Shown one piece after another: positions 9,196-16,418 of a stretch of 51,485 nt of DNA (the first letter of the stretch is position 1; every line of letters starts with the position of its first letter). The DNA is from an uncultured Planctomycetaceae bacterium (lineage in GTDB: Bacteria > Planctomycetota > Planctomycetia > Pirellulales > UBA1268), in assembly GCA_903951635.1 (NCBI GenBank), contig CAJBCV010000022.1, positions 1 to 51,485 of the forward strand. Direction: 5' to 3'. Position numbers and translations under genes: made by a program. Under the pieces are notes generated by a model. That model had not been told where the DNA came from. It saw only the letters and a list, made by a program, of their open reading frames with translations, and made no database searches.

Positions 9196-10053
9196 GTGAG
9201 CATTCATCCCTTGGCTGCCGTGAGTCCCGAGGCCCGGCTCGGCGCGGGCGTGAAGATCGGCGCTTTCGCTTCGGTGGAAGCCGGAGTCGAACTGGGCGAC
9301 TACTGCGTCGTCGCCTCGGGCGCCGTGATCAAGTCGGGGGTGACCGCGGGCTGCCACAACGAGTTCTGCGAACACGCGGTCATCGGCGGTGCTCCGCAGC
9401 ACGTCGCCAGGCCGGCCGATGTCGGCCGCGTGATCATCGGCGATCACAACGTTTTCCGCGAGCACGTCACGGTCCATCGTGGCCTCAAGCCTGGCTGCGA
9501 CACGGTCGTGGGGAGCAGCAATTACGTCATGGCCGGTGGTCACTTCGGCCACGACTCCGTGGTTGGCAACAGCTGCATCTTCGCCAACGGGAGCATGCTC
9601 GGCGGCCATGTTCAGATCGAGGACAAGGCCTTCGTGTCAGGGGCCGTCGCGGTCCATCAGTTCTGTCGTGTCGGCCGCTTGGCGATGGTCGGTGGCCACG
9701 CGCGGGTCACGCAGGACATCCCGCCGTATATGCTCGTCGATGGCCAGAGCGGATGCATCGTCGGCCTGAACGTCGTCGGCCTGCGTCGCAGCGGCCACAC
9801 CGGCGAGGACATCACCGACCTCAAGAACGCCTACCGCATCATTTACCGACGTGGTCTCTCCTGGCAGGAGGTGCTAGAGACGCTGCGGACGGAGTTCCGT
9901 GCGGGGCCGGTGCTCCACCTCCGCGACTTCCTCGGCTCCGGCAAGCGGGGATTCACCCAGGAGCGTCGTGCTCCTCCCAATGCCACCCTCCGCCTCCGCG
10001 TCGCCGACGACACGCCGGCTGTGGCACCGACGCTCCGTTCGAAGGCCGGCTGA
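9196..10053 (+). CDS. lpxA: Acyl-ACP--UDP-N-acetylglucosamine O-acyltransferase LpxA
   Basis: A 285-residue member of the LpxA family, which catalyses the first step of lipid A synthesis in the cytoplasm. The first 190 residues form a left-handed beta helix built from hexapeptide repeats (for example VKIGAF, VELGDY, VVASGA). The segment VMAGGHFGHDSVVGN carries the two histidines that correspond to the catalytic region of E. coli LpxA. It is followed by AVAVHQFCRVG and the helical C-terminal domain (DITDLKNAYRIIYRRGLSW). Length is slightly above the usual 255-265 because of a short polar tail. The GTG start at 9196 has GGAAGG five to ten bases upstream. No other lpx gene is adjacent. Confidence 0.93.
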   Translation: MSIHPLAAVSPEARLGAGVKIGAFASVEAGVELGDYCVVASGAVIKSGVTAGCHNEFCEHAVIGGAPQHVARPADVGRVIIGDHNVFREHVTVHRGLKPGCDTVVGSSNYVMAGGHFGHDSVVGNSCIFANGSMLGGHVQIEDKAFVSGAVAVHQFCRVGRLAMVGGHARVTQDIPPYMLVDGQSGCIVGLNVVGLRRSGHTGEDITDLKNAYRIIYRRGLSWQEVLETLRTEFRAGPVLHLRDFLGSGKRGFTQERRAPPNATLRLRVADDTPAVAPTLRSKAG

Positions 10054-10198
10054 GCGGCCGCCAGTGGCCACTGCGGGGCTGGCACAGCCTCGGTGCGCGC
10101 CCGCGTTGTCCCTCCTCCCGAGGGTTGGGCGTGGCGTCCATCCGACGGCCGCGCAGACGGCCAAACGGCTGGCCATCGCCCCGTTTCACGAGGGGCGC

Positions 10199-10212
10199 TT
10201 TTCCCGGGAAAA
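10199..10212. repeat. Perfect 14-base palindrome after lpxA
   Basis: TTTTCCCGGGAAAA is a perfect dyad in the 273-base gap between lpxA and the chemosensory operon, with GC before it and AAGG after it. It could be an operator for the operon that starts at 10327 or part of an lpxA terminator. A related element sits at 8835-8850. Confidence 0.5.
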
Positions 10213-10326
10213 AGGTCATTCCCCGGAAATCCTTCCCCACTGGGTCGCGTGGCCTGAAAAGATGGGCAAAGATTGACGGAGGCGGAGAGTCTCCGTTGCC
10301 CGTCCCCGCACGCGCCCACGGCCACC

Positions 10327-11670
10327 ATGTCTCGACGGAAATCCGATCCCGCGAATGCCCCGATCGACGCGTCGGCCCCTCCGTCGCCCCGGCATTCGAG
10401 CTGGCCATGGATCCTGGGTGCGGTCGCCCTGTCAACCCTCGTCGGATGGTGGATGAGCCACTGGCTCGGCGAACGGGAGCCGATCGTGGTCGGGATTCTT
10501 CACTCGCGATCCGGCCCGACAGCCGCACAGGAGCGCCCCCTCATCGACGCCGAGGTGATGGCCCTCGAGGAGATCAACCGAGCCGGCGGACTGCTGGGCA
10601 GAAAGGTCCGCTGGGTGATCGCCGACGGCGGCACCGACGGCAACTCCTTCGCCCGACAGGCGGAGCGGCTCATCCGGGATGACCGGGTCGACGTCCTGGT
10701 CGGTTGCTGGTCGACGGCCAGCCGGCGAGCCGTGGTGCCCGTCGTCGAGGCCAACGACCATCTTCTCGTCCACCCCAACCGCCACGAGGGTTTCGAAGAG
10801 TCACCCAACGTCGTCTCGATCGGGCCCCTGCCGAACCAGCAGGTCGCCCCGGCGGTGGCTTGGTGCCAGGAGACGATGTCCGCTCGTCGGTTCTATCTGA
10901 TCGGCACCGACGATCCATGGTCGAGGTCGGCGGGAGCGTTCCTTGGAGACCAACTCGTGGGCATCGGTGCCACGCTGGTCGGGGAGGAGTATCTCCCCCC
11001 CGGGAGTCTCGACGTGGCGGCAACGATCCAGGCGATCGGTGCCTCGAAGCCCGACGTCGTGTTCAGCCTCCTCGGCGGCGACCCGACCGCGGCGTTGCTC
11101 CGCCAACTCCGAGAGGCCGGTGTCCGCCCCGCCGATCTTCCCGTGATGATGTTCTTCGTCAACGAGGACGAGTTGCGCGCCATGCCGCGGGACGATGTCA
11201 CGGGCAACTACGTGGCCGCCAACTTCTTCCCCGGCAACAACCGGGCGGTCGATCCCGCGCTCGTCCGCACCGTCACCACGACGTCCGGTGGCGAGCCTCC
11301 GACATCGGAGCAGGCCATGGCCGCTTACAGCGCCGTTCGCCTCTGGGCGGAGGCGGTCAAAGGGGCCGGCGCTGCCGACGTGTCGACGGTCCGTTCGACG
11401 ATCAGCCACCAGACCCTTCCGAGCCCGGAGGGGGTGATCGCCGTCGATCCGGACAGTCGGCACGCCTGGCGCAATCTCTCGGTCGGAAGAATCCGTTCGG
11501 ATGGGCAGGTCGACACGCTCTGGTCGACGCGTGGGCCGACGCGTCCGATGCCGTTCCCGGCGACGCGTTCTCGTCCCGAGTGGACGAAGTTCCTGCTGTC
11601 AGTCCAACGCGAGAAAGCCGCCCGTCGCGCCCCCCCGTCGTCCGATCCCCGGCCGGGGGCCACACCATGA
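10327..11670 (+). CDS. Membrane-tethered AmiC/UrtA-type ligand-binding protein (Peripla_BP_5/6)
   Basis: A 447-residue protein. A transmembrane anchor near residues 24-42 (WPWILGAVALSTLVGWWMSH, no lipobox Cys) precedes a type I periplasmic-binding fold that starts at EPIVVGILHSRSGPTA. The order of elements (EEINRAGGLLGRKVRWVIADGG, then LVGCWSTASRRAVVPV, then GTDDPWSRSAG) fits the subfamily of amide/urea receptors (AmiC, UrtA, FmdD). No ABC permease or ATPase gene is adjacent. Instead the stop codon overlaps the start of the MCP gene in ATGA, so the protein is probably a sensory co-receptor and not a transporter part. The ATG at 10327 begins the first plausible protein sequence. The ligand cannot be read from the sequence. 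Confidence 0.85.
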   Translation: MSRRKSDPANAPIDASAPPSPRHSSWPWILGAVALSTLVGWWMSHWLGEREPIVVGILHSRSGPTAAQERPLIDAEVMALEEINRAGGLLGRKVRWVIADGGTDGNSFARQAERLIRDDRVDVLVGCWSTASRRAVVPVVEANDHLLVHPNRHEGFEESPNVVSIGPLPNQQVAPAVAWCQETMSARRFYLIGTDDPWSRSAGAFLGDQLVGIGATLVGEEYLPPGSLDVAATIQAIGASKPDVVFSLLGGDPTAALLRQLREAGVRPADLPVMMFFVNEDELRAMPRDDVTGNYVAANFFPGNNRAVDPALVRTVTTTSGGEPPTSEQAMAAYSAVRLWAEAVKGAGAADVSTVRSTISHQTLPSPEGVIAVDPDSRHAWRNLSVGRIRSDGQVDTLWSTRGPTRPMPFPATRSRPEWTKFLLSVQREKAARRAPPSSDPRPGATP

Positions 11671-13652
11671 GTTCCCCACGCGTCCTCCCGGCCGCGAACA
11701 CCGCGAAGCGGTCGATCGTCGGCAGACTGCTCTTTTGGTTCCTGATCATCGCGCTGGTGCCCTGCGCGATCCTCACGGCGACGACGGCACGTCTGGCGAC
11801 CCGGACAATGGAGGATTCCGTCCAGGTCAATCTCGCCCGGATCGCCGTCACGAAGGCGGCCGAACTCGAAAACGATGCGGCCGAACGGATTCGTGCCGTC
11901 GCCGGCCTCAGCCAGGCGCCGGACCTCGTCCGGGCCCTCCGACCGACCGATGGCGAGACCGGTGGCACTGGCTATCTCGATTCGCTCGCCGCGTCGATGG
12001 CGTTCTCGCACGCCGTTCTCATCGATGCTGACGGCCGCATCGTCCACTCCGGGGACGATCTCCTCCCGGTGGGTTCCTCGGTGCTCAGCGGGGGACTGGC
12101 CACATCGGAACTCGCCTCGGGCTTCACCCAGGCACGCTCGCTCCTCCAGGCCGACCTCACCGGCTTCCAGACCTACGGTTCATCCCAACGGCCGCTCGCC
12201 TTCGCGGTCGGCCCGATCCTCGACGGAGGCCGACTGGTGGGGGTTCTGGCCTTGGGTTTCGGCACGGAGCGGATCTTCTCCGCCCTCGACGCCTTTGCAG
12301 GACTCGGCAAGACCGGGGAACTCGTCGTCGGGCTCCGGTCGGGTGACGACATCCTCGTCACGGCCCCCATCAGACACGTGCCCGACGCGGCCTTTCGGAT
12401 GCGGATCCCCGCCACGTCCGATCGCGGGACGGCCCTTCCCGCCGCCACTGCCGGAGAGCGTGGTGAGGGCGTGATCACCGACTATCGTGGACGCAGGGTC
12501 GTGGCGGCCTGGTGCCATCTTCCCAGTTATCGATGGGGCATGACGGTGAAGCAGGACGCCCAAGAGGCGTTCGCACTCGTCGATTTTCAACGGGCTCTCG
12601 TCGTCGGCCTGTCCCTCGCCACGATCGCCGGAGTGACCCTGGCGGCATTCGTCGTCGCCCGGACGATCTCCAATCCGATCCGCACCGCGGTCCACATCGC
12701 CAGGCAGGTCGCGGCCGGCGATCTGCGGGGGAACGTCGTCGGCCATTCCGACGATGAGACCGGCGCCCTGCTGACCGCCATCCAGACGATGACGAACGAT
12801 CTCCGCGGCCTCATCGGCCGGATCCAGAAATCCTCGGTGGCGCTGATCTCCACGGCCACGGCAATGCAGGCGACGAGCGCCGAGCAGCAGCAGGTCATCG
12901 CCGACTACGGTGCCTCGACGAGCCAGGCGGTGGCAGCGGTCAAGCAGATCACCGTGACGAGCCAGGAGCTCGTACGGACGATGACGGAAGTCAACGACAT
13001 GGCCGCCCACACCGGGGACATGGCCGCCGGTGGCCGCGTCAATCTCGCCAGCATGGACGGCACCATGCGTCACCTCGCCGACAGCACGACCTCCTTCAGC
13101 GCCAAACTTGCCGTCATCAGCGAGCGGGCAGCCCACATCAACCTCGCCGTGACCACGATCGCGAAGGTGGCCGACCAGACGAACCTGTTGTCGATCAACG
13201 CCGCCATCGAAGCGGAGAAGGCAGGGGAATACGGCCTCGGCTTCCTCGTCGTGGCCCGCGAGATCCGGCGACTCGCCGACCAGACCGCCGTGGCATCGCT
13301 CGACATCGAGCGGATGGTGAAGGAGATGCAAAACGCCGTATCGGCCGGCGTCATGGAGATGGACAAGTTCAGCGAACAGGTGCGCGGCGGCGTCAGCGAG
13401 ATCGGCGAAATCTCGGCCCGACTCGGCGACATCATCTCCGCCGTGCAAGGAATCTCCGGACGCTTCGGTCAGGTCACCGAGGGGATGAGGGCACAATCGC
13501 AGGGCGCCGAACAGATCCGCGAAGCGATGGTTCGGTTGGCCGAAGGCGCGGCGAGGACGGCGGAGTCGCTCAACGACTTCAACGGCGCCACGATCCACCT
13601 CCGCGAGGCGGTCGGCGACCTCAAGGAGGAGGTGTCCAGGTTCACGATTTGA
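11667..13652 (+). CDS. Methyl-accepting chemoreceptor of Wsp type (WspA-like signalling domain)
   Basis: A 661-residue chemoreceptor. TM1 lies at about 20-40 and a Cache-like extracytoplasmic domain at about 45-300. TM2 (VVGLSLATIAGVTLAAFVVA) lies near 307-330, a HAMP domain at 333-385 and the coiled-coil signalling domain at about 400-661. The hairpin region reads INAAIEAEKAGEYGLGF and VAREIRRLADQTAVASLDIE, closely like Pseudomonas WspA. The sensor domain is not the short four-helix type of WspA, so the input differs. It starts in ATGA with the preceding ligand-binding gene, is followed 41 bases later by cheW, and belongs to the seven-gene operon. It should recruit CheA through the two CheW proteins and be methylated by the CheR-TPR protein. 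Confidence 0.92.
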   Translation: MSSPRVLPAANTAKRSIVGRLLFWFLIIALVPCAILTATTARLATRTMEDSVQVNLARIAVTKAAELENDAAERIRAVAGLSQAPDLVRALRPTDGETGGTGYLDSLAASMAFSHAVLIDADGRIVHSGDDLLPVGSSVLSGGLATSELASGFTQARSLLQADLTGFQTYGSSQRPLAFAVGPILDGGRLVGVLALGFGTERIFSALDAFAGLGKTGELVVGLRSGDDILVTAPIRHVPDAAFRMRIPATSDRGTALPAATAGERGEGVITDYRGRRVVAAWCHLPSYRWGMTVKQDAQEAFALVDFQRALVVGLSLATIAGVTLAAFVVARTISNPIRTAVHIARQVAAGDLRGNVVGHSDDETGALLTAIQTMTNDLRGLIGRIQKSSVALISTATAMQATSAEQQQVIADYGASTSQAVAAVKQITVTSQELVRTMTEVNDMAAHTGDMAAGGRVNLASMDGTMRHLADSTTSFSAKLAVISERAAHINLAVTTIAKVADQTNLLSINAAIEAEKAGEYGLGFLVVAREIRRLADQTAVASLDIERMVKEMQNAVSAGVMEMDKFSEQVRGGVSEIGEISARLGDIISAVQGISGRFGQVTEGMRAQSQGAEQIREAMVRLAEGAARTAESLNDFNGATIHLREAVGDLKEEVSRFTI

Positions 13653-13693
13653 TCGCTTTCCCAGATCGATCGCGATCGCCGGGCCCCGCCACC

Positions 13694-14185
13694 ATGCAAC
13701 TCCTCACCTTCACCGCCGGAGGACAGACCTACGCCATCGAGGCCACGTGCGTCGTGGAGGTCCTGCCCGCAGTGCCGGTTCGCGCGGTCCCCAGACTCCC
13801 CGATTACGTTCTCGGGGTGGTCGACTACCGGGGGAGGCTGATCCCGGTCGTTGATCTTGCCAAGCGGCTCACCGACGATTTCTCGGCCCGCCGGCTGAGC
13901 ACGAGGCTGCTGGTGGTGGAGTTTCCCTGGCGGGGGCGGCCTGACACCGGGCAACCCACGCCGAAGGCCCGGCTGGGCATCGTCGCCGAGAACATGGTCT
14001 CGACGCTCCGTTCCGACGACGTCGACACGGTGTTTCCCACGATGCATCTGGAAAATTCCCCCTACTTGGGGAAAATCCTTCGGCTCAACGGTCAGACGGT
14101 GCACATGCTCATCGTCGAGAATCTCCTCCCGGCAGAACTCGCTTCGGGTCTGTTTGCGGCTGCCCCGGAGCCGCCATCGTCATGA
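13694..14185 (+). CDS. cheW: CheW-like coupling protein (WspB position)
   Basis: A 163-residue single CheW domain. It begins MQLLTFTAGGQTYAIEATCV and contains LPDYVLGVVDYRGRLIPVVDL, the core beta-barrel signature of CheW proteins. It should bridge the upstream receptor and the CheA kinase. The ATG at 13694 follows ACC after a GC-rich leader; an in-frame codon at 13649 would add 15 residues that do not resemble CheW. It overlaps cheR by ATGA. Its place between an MCP and a CheR-TPR gene matches wspB. Confidence 0.9.
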   Translation: MQLLTFTAGGQTYAIEATCVVEVLPAVPVRAVPRLPDYVLGVVDYRGRLIPVVDLAKRLTDDFSARRLSTRLLVVEFPWRGRPDTGQPTPKARLGIVAENMVSTLRSDDVDTVFPTMHLENSPYLGKILRLNGQTVHMLIVENLLPAELASGLFAAAPEPPSS

Positions 14186-15567
14186 ATGAGATCCCCGCCT
14201 TGCCTTCCACAGCGGCCGAGGAAGTGCTCCGACGCTGGATCGGACTTGATCCGCACAGCATCGGCGAGGCGGCGATCCGCCGCGCCGTTCGCCTGAGGAT
14301 GCTCTCGCTGGGGCTCGACGACCTCCAGGCCTTCGTCCGGTTGGTCGAGACCGACCGAACGGAGCGGGATCGGCTCGTCGAGGAGGTCGTGGTCGCGGAG
14401 AGTTGGTTTTTCCGCGATCAGCAGGTCTACGACCATCTCCGGCGATTCGTCTCAGCGCGGATCGCGGCCCGCCCCGCCGATCCGGTGAGGATTCTCAGTG
14501 CCCCGTGCGCGGCAGGTGAGGAGCCCTACTCGATCGCGATGGCACTCCTCGATTCCGGACTTCGGCAGGAGCAGTTCCGCATCGATGCCATCGACATCAG
14601 CCGAGTCGCCCTTTCCAAGGCGCAGACGGCGCGCTATTCCCCGAACGCATTCCGCAATGCGGACAGCGGTTTCCGCGACCGCTGGTTCAGGATGGATGGA
14701 GGCAGCGCCGTCCTCGACGAGGCGGTCTCTCGCTGCATCCGTTTCGCATGGGCCAACATCCTCGAAGAGTCGTTCGTGTCAGCGGCCCTCGACTCCGGAA
14801 GGGCCCCGTATGACATCGTGTTCTGCCGCAATCTCCTCATCTATCTGACCCCCGACGCCCGTGCAGCCGTGGAGCGATCGATCGATCGGCTCCTCAAGCC
14901 GGATGGCATCGTGGTCCTCGGGGCGGCGGAACCAGCGATCCTCCAAGGGAACTGGGTGGCCGACTCCGCCGGATCCACGTTCACGCTCCGGCGGGGAGGA
15001 TCCGGGGAGACCTCCCGCTGGCCGTCACGGACCGGAGGCCACACCTCCCTCCCGCGGCGCCCGGTGTCCGCCACCGCTCCGCGCGGGCTTCCTCAGCCCG
15101 CCCGCGGCCGTTCCGCATCGCGTCCGACGCCCCCGCCGACGCCGACGCCCCCCCCTTCACTCGATGGTCAGGGCCCCGCCGGCCTACCTGCACCGACATC
15201 TCCGCCTCCCCGTCCCGAAGCATCCGCCCATGAACCGAGGCCCGAGAGCGTTTCCGAGACGCTGGCCGAGGTCAACGCCCTGGCCAACGCGCGGAGATTC
15301 ACCGAGGCAATCGCGCTGTGCGAGTCGGCCCAGAAGGACCTCGGTCCGTCGGCGGAGTTGTTCTTCATCGCCGGAATCATGCACCAGTCTTCCGGGAGCC
15401 TGACGCTGGCCGAGGACTGCTTCCACAAGACGCTCTACCTCGACGGCACCCACGACGAGGCCCTCCTCGCCCTTTCGCTCCTGGCCGAACAGCGTGGGGA
15501 CCGTGGCCAGGCCGATCAGTACCGGCGTTCGGCTCTCCGGGTCGCGGAACGGAAGGGGGACCGATGA
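14182..15567 (+). CDS. cheR: CheR methyltransferase with C-terminal TPR (WspC-like)
   Basis: A 461-residue protein. Residues 1-270 are a CheR S-adenosylmethionine-dependent glutamate methyltransferase: ESWFFRD at 73-79, the SAM-binding SAPCAAGEEPYSIA at 106-119, and FCRNLLIYL near 215. A Pro/Arg-rich linker of about 75 residues follows, then TPR units at about 345-455 (SAELFFIAGIMHQSSGSLTL, HDEALLALSLLAEQRGD). CheR with a TPR tail is the WspC architecture. In that family it methylates the linked receptor without needing a C-terminal pentapeptide. It overlaps both neighbours by ATGA, which points to translational coupling. Confidence 0.92.
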   Translation: MNEIPALPSTAAEEVLRRWIGLDPHSIGEAAIRRAVRLRMLSLGLDDLQAFVRLVETDRTERDRLVEEVVVAESWFFRDQQVYDHLRRFVSARIAARPADPVRILSAPCAAGEEPYSIAMALLDSGLRQEQFRIDAIDISRVALSKAQTARYSPNAFRNADSGFRDRWFRMDGGSAVLDEAVSRCIRFAWANILEESFVSAALDSGRAPYDIVFCRNLLIYLTPDARAAVERSIDRLLKPDGIVVLGAAEPAILQGNWVADSAGSTFTLRRGGSGETSRWPSRTGGHTSLPRRPVSATAPRGLPQPARGRSASRPTPPPTPTPPPSLDGQGPAGLPAPTSPPPRPEASAHEPRPESVSETLAEVNALANARRFTEAIALCESAQKDLGPSAELFFIAGIMHQSSGSLTLAEDCFHKTLYLDGTHDEALLALSLLAEQRGDRGQADQYRRSALRVAERKGDR

Positions 15568-16376
15568 TCGACGCTTCCTCCGGCCATCCCACGAGGCATC
15601 CCACGTCTCTCCCGGGTGATCCGTCCCCACGTTCCCCGGAGGCGCTCGAAGTGCTCCCTTCGACGGTGGCCGGGCCGGCCGACCGGGAGGAGTGCTGGCG
15701 CCGGATCGGCGTCACCGGCGACCGGAGTTGCCGGGAACTCGAAACCTACATCCACTGCCGGAATTGCCCGGTGATGGCCGAGGCGGCGCGAGCTTTCTTC
15801 GATCGCCTGGCGCCGATCGGCTATCTCGAGTCATGGTCGGGGATCCTCGAGGAACGTGGTGCCCGCCGCGACCTGGAGGTCGTCAGCGTCCTGGTCTTCC
15901 GGCTCGCCGACGAATGGCTCGCGCTTCCGACGACCGTGCTCGTCGAGGTCACCAAGGAACGGCGTTGCCATCGGGTGCCTCACCGGACCGGTGGCGTGCT
16001 CGAAGGCCTCGTGAACATTCGCGGGCAACTTCAACTGTGCGTTTCCGTGCAGCGGTTGCTGGGTATCGAGGGGAGCGCTTCGGCACCGAAGGCGCCGGCC
16101 GCCGACTCGATCCGTGTCGACGATCCGGAGCTCCGCCGCCTCCTCGTCGTCGAGCGGCCCGGACGCCACGGCCCCGACCGCTGGGTCTTCCCTGTCGATC
16201 AGGTTGCCGGCGTGATCCGCGTCGGCCAGGCCACGCTCCGTGCGGTTCCTGCGACGGTGAGTCAGTCGGGGGCCCGGTTCTGCCAGGCGCTGTTCGACTG
16301 GCAGGGCGTGATGGTAGGCATCCTCGACGAGACCCGGTTTCTCGACGGCCTCAACGACCAGGTCCGTTCGACCTGA
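15564..16376 (+). CDS. cheW: CheW-like protein with Cys-rich N-terminus (WspD-like)
   Basis: A 270-residue protein. Residues 40-80 carry the block ECWRRIGVTGDRSC and IHCRNCPVMAEAARAFFD (Cys 44, 56, 65, 68), which resembles the N-terminal segment of Pseudomonas WspD. A CheW domain follows at about 100-265 (VLVFRLADEWLALPT, GLVNIRGQLQLCVSVQRLLG). Four conserved cysteines before a CheW fold could bind metal or form a disulfide; no function is established for them here. It starts in ATGA with cheR, and cheA follows after 42 bases. Two CheW proteins per receptor system is the Wsp arrangement. Confidence 0.9.
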   Translation: MIDASSGHPTRHPTSLPGDPSPRSPEALEVLPSTVAGPADREECWRRIGVTGDRSCRELETYIHCRNCPVMAEAARAFFDRLAPIGYLESWSGILEERGARRDLEVVSVLVFRLADEWLALPTTVLVEVTKERRCHRVPHRTGGVLEGLVNIRGQLQLCVSVQRLLGIEGSASAPKAPAADSIRVDDPELRRLLVVERPGRHGPDRWVFPVDQVAGVIRVGQATLRAVPATVSQSGARFCQALFDWQGVMVGILDETRFLDGLNDQVRST

Positions 16377-16418
16377 CCCTCCCCGCCGTATCGGACCCGA
16401 AACAGAAAGGAGCATGCC

